From assembly GCA_963674975.1 (NCBI GenBank), contig OY771913.1, positions 248,001 to 312,000 of the forward strand: DNA of 64,000 bases, read 5' to 3'. This DNA comes from UBA4781 sp963674975. Its GTDB lineage: Bacteria > Chloroflexota > Anaerolineae > Anaerolineales > Anaerolineaceae. Position 1 is the first letter of the stretch; each line of letters begins with the position of its first letter. The notes below the pieces were generated by a model, which made no database searches, was not told the origin of the DNA, and saw only the letters and a program-made list of their open reading frames with translations. A program made the position numbers and the translations under genes. Positions 8,707 through 16,733 of the stretch are shown here, piece by piece.

Positions 8707-9785
8707 GTGTTGATTTCAAGTACGATTGGATGAAACCATCGATTTCTCCATCCAAAACTGCCTGTGTGTTCCCTTCTTCATAATCCGTGCGGTGATCTTT
8801 TACCATTTGATAGGGATGCAGTACATAGGAGCGAATCTGGCTGCCCCATTCAATTTTCTGGAACTCACCTTTCAAAGCGGATATTTGCTTCTCCTGTTCT
8901 TCCAGTTTTATCTCGTAAAGACGACCGCGCAGAACTTTTAGGGCATTCTCTTTATTCTGCAGTTGTGAGCGTTCATTCTGGCAGGTTACCACCATCCCTG
9001 TTGGTTTATGGGTGATACGGATTGCGGTGGCATTTTTCTGGACGTTCTGACCACCGGCACCCGCAGATTTATATACATCAATGATCAGATCATCCGGATT
9101 GATCGTGATGACAGGGTCTTCTGCGGTAACTTCGGGAAGGACTTCAACCTGAACGAAAGAAGTGTGACGGCGATGGGCGGCATCAAATGGGGATAAGCGC
9201 ACAAGACGGTGCACTCCTTTTTCTGTACGCAGATACCCGTAGGCGTATTTACCGGATATGGATATGGTGACACTTTTGATACCGGCTTCTTCTCCTTCGG
9301 TAAGATGGATGATCTCGCTTGAAAAACCTGAACGTTCAGCCCAACGCAGATACATGCGCTCAAGCATGGCTGCCCAATCCTGTGCATCGGTTCCGCCTGC
9401 ACCGGCATTAATAGAAAGGATAGCATTACCCTTATCGTAGGGACCGGATAGAAGGATATCAAATTCAAGCGTATCTATCTTCTTTTCGATCAGCAGAATT
9501 TCATTTTCCAGTTCAGGGAGGAGAGAATCATCATTCATCCCGATCAAATCCTGCAGTGACTTGGCTCTTTTATAAAGCTCTTCCCATGACTCAATCTCGT
9601 CATTGAGGTCTGCGATCGTCTTCATCTTTTCACGAGCCTGATTGGGATTATCCCAGAATTTTGGATCTTCAGTTTCTTTGGAAAGCCTGGCTAGTTTTTC
9701 TTTTTTAGCATCCCAGTCAAAGATGCTCCTTGAGAGTGTTTAGTTTTGAAATACAGGTGCTTACTCTGTCTAATAAATCTTGCAC
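8699..9785 (-). CDS. prfB: Peptide chain release factor 2 with programmed +1 frameshift
   Basis: RF2 ends translation at UGA and UAA. The gene is read in two frames. A GTG start at 9785, with AGGAG 6 nt upstream, opens a 22-codon frame that ends at an in-frame TGA (9717-9719). The slippery site reads CTT TGA C, preceded by the internal Shine-Dalgarno-like AAGGAG 3 nt upstream of CTT, the same layout as the E. coli prfB autoregulatory site. After +1 slippage the second frame gives 339 more residues, about 361 in total, normal for RF2. The GGQ motif (GAGGQNV), the SPF anticodon-like tripeptide (VRLSPFDAA) and the family's WDNPNQA N-terminal segment are present. A TATAAT-like -10 lies at 9824-9829. 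Calling the gene from the ATG at 9625 would lose the first 53 residues. Confidence 0.95.
9716..9731 (-). promoter_or_regulatory. RF2 programmed frameshift site
   Basis: On the minus strand the element is AAGGAG-CAT-CTT-TGA-C: an SD-like stimulator three bases before the slippery CUU, then the UGA recognised by RF2 and the adverse C. Low RF2 favours the +1 shift, giving autoregulation, as known for prfB. Confidence 0.93.
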
Positions 9786-9844
9786 AATATTCTCCTGGGT
9801 TTTCTTTATTAAAATCGAACAATATTATATGCGGAAACGATGAA

Positions 9845-10876
9845 TCAGGATAGCTTTCCTGCTAATTGACCGCAGCCGGCTTTAATTTGAGTACCCTTGC
9901 TGAAACGGACGGTAGCCGGTATGTGATATTCCTCCAGCTTTTCCTTGAAAAGCGCGATGCGTTCACGGGAAGGTGATCTTTGATTAAAAGCAACGGTGGG
10001 ATTCAAGGGGATCAAGTTCACGTGGCATAACATTCCCTGTAAAAGCGTTCCAAGGTGCTCTGCATCGGTTAACGAATCATTGAAATCAGCTATCAGCACA
10101 TATTCAAAAGTAACCCGCCGATTTGTCAGGGTAATATACTGCCTGACTGCTGAAATGATCTTCTCGATCGGATATTTTCTGTTGATGGGAATCAACTTAT
10201 CACGCTGCTCGTTGGTGGGGGCATGCAGGCTTACTGCCAGATTAACCTGGGTAAAGTCGTACCCAAATTCAACGATATTTTCAGGAATGCCGATCGTGGA
10301 AACGGTGATCCTGCGAGCACCGATATTCAATCCATCATGATCGTTCATAAGAAGAATGGCTTTTTTCAGGTTCTCATAATTCAAGAATGGTTCACCCATG
10401 CCCATAATGACGATATTGGTCAATCTCTGCTGTTCTTCCTCCAGCTCTCTGAGAAAATACAGGATCTGTGCTGCGATCTCTCCGCTGGTCAGATCCTGCT
10501 TCCAGCCCAATCTGCCTGTCGCACAGAATGTGCACCCGATAGAACAGCCGGATTGGCTTGAAATACAGATGGAGGTGCGGTCTTCATATTTCATCAGCAC
10601 TGTTTCAATGGGATTACCGCTAGGCAGTTGAAACAATACCTTTTTCGTTGATCCATCTGACGAGAGCAGGTGATCGACCTCGTGGAGGGGAAGGATCACA
10701 AAATCATCTTGAAGTTTCTGGCGAAGTTCTTTTGGCAGGGTGGTAAATTGATCCCAGGAATGAAAATGAGAAACATACAGTCCGCGCCAAACCTGGCTGC
10801 AGCGAAAATCAGGCTGTTTGATAGCCTGAAAATACGCCTGCAGCTCATCTTTCCCAAGATCAAGAATACATTTCAT
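9845..10876 (-). CDS. rlmN: 23S rRNA/tRNA adenine-C2 methyltransferase RlmN
   Basis: This 343-residue radical-SAM enzyme methylates C2 of A2503 in 23S rRNA and A37 in some tRNAs. The Fe-S motif is C111-x3-C115-x2-C118 (CSIGCTFCATG). MGMGEPFLNY is the SAM-binding GGE-like motif. The C-terminal catalytic cysteine lies in GTQIKAGCGQLAG (C335). Length matches the family. It sits 18 bp downstream of the NagD-like phosphatase and about 60 bp upstream of prfB, so the three translation-region genes may share a transcript. Confidence 0.93.
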   Translation of the reverse strand: MKCILDLGKDELQAYFQAIKQPDFRCSQVWRGLYVSHFHSWDQFTTLPKELRQKLQDDFVILPLHEVDHLLSSDGSTKKVLFQLPSGNPIETVLMKYEDRTSICISSQSGCSIGCTFCATGRLGWKQDLTSGEIAAQILYFLRELEEEQQRLTNIVIMGMGEPFLNYENLKKAILLMNDHDGLNIGARRITVSTIGIPENIVEFGYDFTQVNLAVSLHAPTNEQRDKLIPINRKYPIEKIISAVRQYITLTNRRVTFEYVLIADFNDSLTDAEHLGTLLQGMLCHVNLIPLNPTVAFNQRSPSRERIALFKEKLEEYHIPATVRFSKGTQIKAGCGQLAGKLS

Positions 10877-10894
10877 ATTTATTATTTTAGAATA

Positions 10895-11674
10895 TCAGTC
10901 AAAAAGATGCATGACACCATCAAATACAAAATCCGGTCTTGGATCATAGCTGTCAACATCCTTTTTTGTTGCGATCCCTGTGAGCACCAGAGCAGTCCTG
11001 CATCCTGAACGATATCCACCAATAATATCCGTTTCATAACGATCACCGACTGCGAGTGTTTCAGCAGGAGAAGTTCCCAGACGATCGAAACATGCTTCAT
11101 AAAGATATGGATTTGGTTTACCGGCTATTTTTGCCTTTGCACCGGAAGCTGTTTCTAGGGCAGCCAGAAACGTACCTGCGCCCGGCGCATTCCCTTCAGG
11201 TGTCGGATAGGTGGCATCGATATTGGTAAAGTAAAAAGGAAGCCCCGACTGTATCAAAAGAGATGCTTTTTTCAGGCGATCGTAGGAAACCTCAGGGTCA
11301 AAGCCGCCCACAACGGCAATCGGATCAATATCTGAATTGTTAAAGTTATAGTCGCGCAGGGTATCTTCCAACGCTTTGGACCCCATCACATGGACCGGTC
11401 CGCCATTTGGAAAATCTTTTGATAAGAGATAACCGGTTGCCATGCCTGAAGAAAAGATCTGCTCTTCTTGAACAGCAACTCCAAACGATTTGAATTTTTC
11501 TACATACTGCGCGGTAGTGCGCATAGCATTATTCGTGGCAAAGAGATATTCTAAATTATGCTCTTCAAATTTATGAAAAAGTGCTGACAAATCGCAGAGC
11601 GCTTCATCCGTCTTCCACAATACTCCATCCATATCCAGAATTAATGCCCGAATTCCCAATTCCTCAAAATTCAT
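10895..11674 (-). CDS. HAD-superfamily subfamily IIA phosphatase (NagD/4-nitrophenylphosphatase-like)
   Basis: This 259-residue protein has motif I LDMDGVLWK, motif II in FATNNAMRT, a lysine in KIAGKPNPYLYEAC and motif IV AVGDRYETDIIGG. The C2 cap lies between motifs II and III, diagnostic of the IIA group (NagD, PGPase, PNPase). It is likely a cytosolic phosphatase for nucleotides or small phosphorylated metabolites. It stands between the clpP terminator and rlmN. Confidence 0.85.
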   Translation of the reverse strand: MNFEELGIRALILDMDGVLWKTDEALCDLSALFHKFEEHNLEYLFATNNAMRTTAQYVEKFKSFGVAVQEEQIFSSGMATGYLLSKDFPNGGPVHVMGSKALEDTLRDYNFNNSDIDPIAVVGGFDPEVSYDRLKKASLLIQSGLPFYFTNIDATYPTPEGNAPGAGTFLAALETASGAKAKIAGKPNPYLYEACFDRLGTSPAETLAVGDRYETDIIGGYRSGCRTALVLTGIATKKDVDSYDPRPDFVFDGVMHLFD

Positions 11675-11689
11675 TTTTTCTTCTCCATA

Positions 11690-11727
11690 ATAATAAAATG
11701 CCGGTTGCTTTATAAGGCAATCGGCAT
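11690..11727 (-). terminator. Terminator after clpP
   Basis: ATGCCGGTTGC and GCAATCGGCAT form an imperfect 11-bp stem with one mismatch. Read leftward it is followed by TTTTATTATT, and it ends the tRNA-Leu/tig/clpP unit. Confidence 0.6.
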
Positions 11728-11758
11728 AATTTTACCTCATTGCAGACTGGTATTCATT

Positions 11759-12361
11759 TTATTGTGGTGGGATCAATACCTTATCAACCAATCCATACTC
11801 CACCGCCTGCTCTGCACTCAGATACAGGTCGCGCTCGGTGTCTTTTTCAATGACATCAATAGTCTGCTTGGTGCAGGTGGAAAGGATCTTGTTCAGGCTG
11901 GCTTTCAAGCGCATGATCTCTTTTGCCTGAATTTCAATGTCTGAAGCTTGCCCTTCCGCGCCGCCCAGGGGCTGATGCATATGAATGGTGGCATGCGGCA
12001 GCGCATAACGCTTGCCAATGGTTCCAGCAGCCAGTAAAACGGTGCCAAAGGAAGCTGTAACGCCGACAGCCACCGTGCTGATCGGGTTCGGGATCATTTT
12101 CATAGTGTCGTAGATCGCCAATCCGGAATAGATCTGACCGCCGGGGGAATTGATATACATATGGATTTCTTTTTCCGAGTCTTCACGATTGAGATAGAGC
12201 AGTTGAGCCACAACCAGATTTGCTATCTGATCATTGATGGCGGATCCCACAAATACGATACGTTCTCGTAAAAGAAGAGAGAAAATATCATAGGATCTTT
12301 CGCCACGGCTCGATGATTCGATCACCATTGGGATGACATCAGAGAACTCTCGGTTATTCAT
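11759..12361 (-). CDS. clpP: ATP-dependent Clp protease proteolytic subunit
   Basis: This 200-residue serine peptidase forms the barrel that degrades proteins fed by ClpX or ClpA/C. The catalytic triad is visible as S104 in VTASFGT, H129 in IHMHQPLGG and D178 in DTERDLYLSA. The oxyanion-side INSPGG is at 70-75. The nucleophile surroundings (GVTASFG) differ from the common GQAASMG. The start ATG overlaps the end of tig by 8 bp, so translational coupling is likely. A tig-clpP order is common; clpX is not in this window. Confidence 0.95.
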   Translation of the reverse strand: MNNREFSDVIPMVIESSSRGERSYDIFSLLLRERIVFVGSAINDQIANLVVAQLLYLNREDSEKEIHMYINSPGGQIYSGLAIYDTMKMIPNPISTVAVGVTASFGTVLLAAGTIGKRYALPHATIHMHQPLGGAEGQASDIEIQAKEIMRLKASLNKILSTCTKQTIDVIEKDTERDLYLSAEQAVEYGLVDKVLIPPQ

Positions 12362-13820
12362 TTTCTTTTACCTCTTTCTTCTGAGCAGCAGGTTTTTTGG
12401 CAGGCTTTTTTACCTTTTCTTTCTCATTTTCCTGCATCTCAGGTTCAACCTGTTTCTTGTCAGTTTTTTCTTTGGTATCAGCTTCATCTTCGATAGGTTC
12501 GCCATTCGCATATTTCTTGATGCGATCCAGGACCTGGTGATTCATCAAGCGTGAAGCCGCCTGCATTAAAACTGAATTAGACAATTTTTTTGGAGATAAT
12601 TCCCTTTTGATCTTATTGAAATCATCTCTTGTCTGGTATTCATACATGGTCTGGCGGTACACCTTTTCAAGGTCATCCTGCTTCAACTCAATTTTTTCTT
12701 CTTCAGCAATCTGTTCAAGCACAAGAGAATGTTCTAACTGTCTCTTGGCAACCGGTTTGATCTCTTTTTCGATGAAATCATCTTTTTCCATTTTATTCAA
12801 CTTCAAAAAGGTGTCCAGATCCAGATTTTGATGTACAAGGCGGTGTTCAAAATCATGGACCACATGATCGATTTCTTCATCCAGAAGGACGGGAGGGTAG
12901 GCAAGCTTTGAAACCTTGATGATCTCGTCGATCAGATCGTTGTAGTATTTTTCTTCATAATCCGAATTTTTGGTATAAGTCAGCTGGTTCTTGATCGATG
13001 TTTTCAGCATTTCAACATTGTTCAACCCGCTGATGCTCTTCGCGAATTCATCAGTAACTTCAGGCAGCTTCAATTCTTTGACATTGATCACATCAATGGA
13101 CAGTTTGACTTCTTTTCCCTGAAGTTTTTCAAAAGATGAATTTTTGGGGTACTTATGGGTTAATTCTTTTTTGCTGCCGGCTTTAAGACCGATTAATTCT
13201 TTATCAAACCCATCATAAGGGAACTCTTCTTTTTGTTTCTCACCAATGACCATCTGATAGGGTGAGTCTTTAAGCAGTTCCCCGGAATCTCCCTCATCGG
13301 GATTGCTGATAAGCGCAGTAAGCTTGAAATGAACGAGGTCTCCTTCCCGGGCTTCCCGTTCCACTTCTGAGGCTGTTGCGTAATTCATCTGCAGATTATG
13401 AATTACTTCATCAACTTCTTTATCTTCGATATTAGGTAATTCATACTTTTTCTGGATCTCTTTATATTTTCCAAGTTCAATGCTTGGTTCCAGAGGAACG
13501 ATAAAAGTAAGGTCGGGGGGATCCAGTTTTTCTACTTTTTCCAACTTTCCAGCGGCTGCCGGCTTCACTTCCGCTTCATCCAGTAAAACAGGGTATTTAT
13601 CCTTTACAAGAAGTTCAAGCGCCTCTTCATTGAGATAATCTTCCCCGTATACGCGTTTTACAACATCCAGAGGGGCTTTCCCAGGGCGAAAACCCGGTAC
13701 TTTGGATTTCATGGAAATAGAATGAGCAGCTTTCGATTTGTACTGCTCAAATGTCTTCTCGTCAAAATGAACGGTTAACTGAATTTGATGGTCTTTTAAA
13801 AGCTTCTTTTCGAATTTCAA
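12354..13820 (-). CDS. tig: Trigger factor (ribosome-associated chaperone, TTG start)
   Basis: The product has 488 residues. The N-terminal ribosome-binding domain carries the signature GFRPGKAP (residues 43-50); PPIase-like and C-terminal chaperone domains follow. The tail of about 45 residues is a Lys/Glu-rich low-complexity extension. The start is a TTG at 13820 with AAGGA 10 nt upstream, giving the typical N-terminus (Met)-KFEKKLL. Reading from a more distant in-frame ATG would run through the tRNA-Leu gene and is not credible. The gene follows the tRNA by 37 bp and overlaps clpP. Confidence 0.93.
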   Translation of the reverse strand: MKFEKKLLKDHQIQLTVHFDEKTFEQYKSKAAHSISMKSKVPGFRPGKAPLDVVKRVYGEDYLNEEALELLVKDKYPVLLDEAEVKPAAAGKLEKVEKLDPPDLTFIVPLEPSIELGKYKEIQKKYELPNIEDKEVDEVIHNLQMNYATASEVEREAREGDLVHFKLTALISNPDEGDSGELLKDSPYQMVIGEKQKEEFPYDGFDKELIGLKAGSKKELTHKYPKNSSFEKLQGKEVKLSIDVINVKELKLPEVTDEFAKSISGLNNVEMLKTSIKNQLTYTKNSDYEEKYYNDLIDEIIKVSKLAYPPVLLDEEIDHVVHDFEHRLVHQNLDLDTFLKLNKMEKDDFIEKEIKPVAKRQLEHSLVLEQIAEEEKIELKQDDLEKVYRQTMYEYQTRDDFNKIKRELSPKKLSNSVLMQAASRLMNHQVLDRIKKYANGEPIEDEADTKEKTDKKQVEPEMQENEKEKVKKPAKKPAAQKKEVKENE

Positions 13821-13856
13821 GATATGATTTCCTTGCTGTAAATTATTATTTGCAAA

Positions 13857-13938
13857 TGGGGAAGGAGGGACTTGAACCCTCACGCCTTGCGGCACATGAT
13901 CCTAAGTCATGCCTGTCTGCCAATTCCAGCACTTCCCC
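13857..13938 (-). tRNA. tRNA-Leu (anticodon UAG)
   Basis: On the minus strand the acceptor arm is GGGGAAG / CTTCCCC with discriminator A. The anticodon stem-loop is CATGA-CTTAGGA-TCATG with anticodon TAG. A long variable arm (TGCCGCAAGGCG) makes it a class II tRNA, and the T-arm is GAGGG-TTCAAGT-CCCTC. CCA is not encoded. It heads the tig-clpP transcription unit. Confidence 0.95.
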
Positions 13939-13950
13939 AATAGCCAAGAA

Positions 13951-13979
13951 ATTATATGCGATTGCTGAAATGACGTCAA
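13951..13979 (-). promoter_or_regulatory. Near-consensus sigma-70 promoter for tRNA-Leu/tig/clpP
   Basis: Read leftward: TTGACG, 17-bp spacer, TATAAT. The -10 ends 12 bp before the mature tRNA 5' end, a typical spacing for tRNA transcription starts. Confidence 0.8.
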
Positions 13980-13992
13980 TGCAGAGTATAAT
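13962..13992 (+). promoter_or_regulatory. Probable promoter for the 14026 gene, overlapping the tRNA promoter
   Basis: TATAAT lies at 13987-13992 with a weak TTGCTG -35 at 13962 (19-bp spacer). The element overlaps the opposite-strand tRNA-Leu promoter, so the two may compete. Confidence 0.4.
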
Positions 13993-14025
13993 CCTTCTTT
14001 TATTTCGTTAATAGAAGAGGTCCGC

Positions 14026-14457
14026 ATGGCTCCTGTGATAAATCGCAATAATTATTCAAGCCAGCGCAGTGCTTATTTGCGCTTCATTTCCAGTGCTCTG
14101 ATTGAGTTGGAAAACAAAAATGCTGCTGATGTTGCATATAAAGATATCTGGACGTTTATTTACCTGACTATGGTGGAAATACAAAAATCCATTCAGAAAA
14201 CGATCCAGCCCTGGGAAAAGAGAGACTACTGGGTGAAGGTCGAGAAATTTCGTGCGGATTGGGTCTGGCTGGACCTGGTGCTGAATTCGATCAAAAAGAA
14301 GTTCAATATACAGGATTGGAAGGCACTGGAAAGTGATGGAAAAACGCTGAAAGATATCTGCCAGGATTACCCTCCTTATCAGCGGATGACGATCAAGGAA
14401 CCGTGGATTGGGGCATGGAAAAAGTGGAAGGAAATGAAAAAAGCGTCTGGATCATGA
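14026..14457 (+). CDS. Conserved-looking hypothetical protein, 143 aa
   Basis: I do not recognise this family. The protein is predicted to be mostly helical and soluble, rich in Trp, Lys and Asp, with no signal peptide or membrane segment. A tryptophan-rich stretch (about residues 45-82) and a basic C-terminus (KKWKEMKKASGS) stand out; the basic end might contact nucleic acid. The ATG has GAGG 6 nt upstream. It is monocistronic, between a promoter shared with tRNA-Leu and a terminator whose stem overlaps its last codons. Confidence 0.7.
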   Translation: MAPVINRNNYSSQRSAYLRFISSALIELENKNAADVAYKDIWTFIYLTMVEIQKSIQKTIQPWEKRDYWVKVEKFRADWVWLDLVLNSIKKKFNIQDWKALESDGKTLKDICQDYPPYQRMTIKEPWIGAWKKWKEMKKASGS

Positions 14458-14473
14458 ACCCAGACGCTTTTTA
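14437..14473. terminator. Bidirectional terminator
   Basis: AAAGCGTCTGG and CCAGACGCTTT flank an 8-10-nt loop, with A-tract and T-tract on either side. It separates the convergent 14026 gene and the acyl-CoA synthetase gene. Confidence 0.8.
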
Positions 14474-14489
14474 ATTTACTCACATTTCT

Positions 14490-16601
14490 TTATTTCTTTT
14501 TCAAGATCATACGGGCATCGGCAATCTTCAAACCTTTACCCTGTTCATAAAGAAGTACAGGATTTGCGTCTGATTCACTGACTTCATCTGCCAGATCGAG
14601 AACCATATTCGCATAGTTAACAACCGTATCTGCCATTACATCCAGATCACGCGGTTTTTCGCCACGAACACCCTGCAAAATGGGCGCACCCTTGATCTCC
14701 GACATCATTTCCAGCGCCTGCTTCTTGGAGAAGGGGGCAACCCGGAAAGTAACATCTTTAAGGACTTCTACAAAGATGCCGCCCAGACCGAACATAACGG
14801 TTGGACCAAATGTAGCATCATTCACGGAACCCAGAATAACCTCTGTTCCCATGGGAGCCATTTCCTGTACCAATATTCCGTGGATCACAGCATCAGACTT
14901 GTAAGCCCTGGCATTTTTCAAGATCGTATTGTAGGCACTGCGTACGCCTGCTTCGTCTTTAATATTGACCTTCACACCACCGGCATCTGATTTGTGCAGA
15001 ATTTGAGGAGAAACGATCTTCATAACGATAGGGTAGCCGATCTTTTCTGCAAACTCTACCGCTTCATCTTCCGATTTGGCTACTTTTGAATGGGTAACCG
15101 GCATCTGATAGGCTTCGAAGATCTGCTTTGCTTCAATTTCAGTAAGAGCGTTGCGCCCATCATCGCGGGCTTTCTGGATCACTTCCAAAGCGCGTTTCTT
15201 ATCGTATGATTTGGTCTCGACGTTATTGTTATGAATGTTCTCTTTATTCAAAGCGAATTCGCGTAAGGCAGCAATGGTATTTACAGCCAGGTCCGGAGCG
15301 TTGTAAGCGGGAATACCATTTTCAACCAGCCATTTCATGGCTTTCTCGGAGTTTTCACCACCAACGTAAGAAACGGTAACCGGCTTATCCGTCACACCGG
15401 ATTCTTTAACCGCTTTTTGGATGCCTTCGGCGATCTCGATGGGGTTTGTCATGGCAGTTTCGCAGTAAAGAACCACAACGCCATCGACCCAGGGATGCTG
15501 AATGGCATATTTGACCGAATCATAGTACCACTCGGTTCCTGCCATACCGGTCAGATCAACAGGATTCTTCGCTGAACCAAATTCAGGCATATGCTTTTTT
15601 AATTCAACCTGTACGTCATCCGGAGCAAATTTGAGGGGAATACCATATTTTTCAGCAGCATCGGTTGCCAGCACACCTACACCACCACCATTGGTGATGA
15701 TAAGCAGATTATCACCCTTCATGGGGGGCTGCATGGAAAGTGCCAGGGTGCGGTCGAAAAGGTTATTCAGATCGTTTGCCCAGATGATCCCAGCCTGTTT
15801 GAATGCAGCCTGGTAGACTTTTGCTGCACCAGCCAGAGAACCGGTATGGGATGCGGCTGCTGCCGCACCGTGGGCAGAAATGCCGGATTTCAAACCAATA
15901 ATAGGTTTTGTCGCTTTTTTAGCGGCTTCAATAACCCTACGACCCTGTTTGAAACCTTCGATATAGAGGGAAATGCATTTCGTATCTTCATCCTGATCGA
16001 GCCATTCGATGGTATCGGCAAAATTTACATCCGACATGTTCCCGATCGAGATCAGTTTGTCGAAGCCAACGCCTTTCAAATAGGTTGAAGCATCAATACC
16101 GATCAGCAGCGCGCCGCTTTGTGATACCAGGGAGCCGCTGCCGTTGAAAGGAAGGAATGGAGCAAAGGAGCCGTTGAATTTATCGGAGTTAGAAAGAACA
16201 CCTACAATGTTCGGTCCAAGAATACGCATTCCATAAGAATTTGCGGTTTCGACAAGTTCTTTCTCAAGGTCTTTTTTACCAACTTCACTGAAGCCGGAAG
16301 TAATGATAATTGCACCCTTGACGCCTTTTTCGCCACATTCCTTGATAGAATCAAGTACTATTACAGCGGGAACAGTGATGATAGCGGCATCGATATCTCC
16401 TGCTACTTCTGAAACCGAATGATAGCATTTCAAACCAAGGATCTCATCCGATTTTGGATTGATCGGATAGATTTTTCCTTCATATTTGCTGTCAATAAGA
16501 TTTTTTACAACGGTATGCCCTATTTTTCCGGGTGTTGCGGACGCTCCAACGATTGCCACAGATTTGGGAGTGAGCAAACCGTTCATTACGTTAAGATCCA
16601 C
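14490..16601 (-). CDS. Acyl-CoA/acetate-CoA synthetase (NDP-forming), fused alpha-beta
   Basis: This 703-residue protein joins a CoA-binding domain (VAIVGASATPGKIGH near the N-terminus), succinyl-CoA-synthetase-like domains with the phosphorylated histidine in ASHTGSLAG (H252), and a C-terminal ATP-grasp domain (from about residue 470; KQIFEAYQMP, GYPIVMKIVSPQILHKSDAGG). Such enzymes convert acyl-CoA plus ADP and phosphate to acid, ATP and CoA. In fermentative organisms this yields ATP from acetyl-CoA or branched acyl-CoAs. The start is a GTG at 16601 with AGGAGG 7 nt upstream. The leader contains a GATAGTTTT tandem repeat and a small GATAG/CTATC inverted repeat (16622-16650) of unknown role. 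Confidence 0.92.
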   Translation of the reverse strand: MDLNVMNGLLTPKSVAIVGASATPGKIGHTVVKNLIDSKYEGKIYPINPKSDEILGLKCYHSVSEVAGDIDAAIITVPAVIVLDSIKECGEKGVKGAIIITSGFSEVGKKDLEKELVETANSYGMRILGPNIVGVLSNSDKFNGSFAPFLPFNGSGSLVSQSGALLIGIDASTYLKGVGFDKLISIGNMSDVNFADTIEWLDQDEDTKCISLYIEGFKQGRRVIEAAKKATKPIIGLKSGISAHGAAAAASHTGSLAGAAKVYQAAFKQAGIIWANDLNNLFDRTLALSMQPPMKGDNLLIITNGGGVGVLATDAAEKYGIPLKFAPDDVQVELKKHMPEFGSAKNPVDLTGMAGTEWYYDSVKYAIQHPWVDGVVVLYCETAMTNPIEIAEGIQKAVKESGVTDKPVTVSYVGGENSEKAMKWLVENGIPAYNAPDLAVNTIAALREFALNKENIHNNNVETKSYDKKRALEVIQKARDDGRNALTEIEAKQIFEAYQMPVTHSKVAKSEDEAVEFAEKIGYPIVMKIVSPQILHKSDAGGVKVNIKDEAGVRSAYNTILKNARAYKSDAVIHGILVQEMAPMGTEVILGSVNDATFGPTVMFGLGGIFVEVLKDVTFRVAPFSKKQALEMMSEIKGAPILQGVRGEKPRDLDVMADTVVNYANMVLDLADEVSESDANPVLLYEQGKGLKIADARMILKKK

Positions 16602-16733
16602 AGTAAAACCTCCTGTAATAATTGATAGTTTTTGATAGTTTTCCAGCTATCATCCAACACAGGATATAATTTTACCCTTATTAAAGAAAAACTGCAGGTC
16701 AAAGGATGGAACATTTGTGAGTAGAATATCACT

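Noticed and set aside
9717..9719. In-frame TGA in prfB as a sign of a pseudogene
   Set aside because: It is the programmed RF2 frameshift stop with all expected signals.
13821..13895. N-terminal extension of trigger factor starting MPQGVRVQ
   Set aside because: It is the translation of part of the tRNA-Leu gene; the TTG at 13820 with AAGGA upstream gives the normal N-terminus.
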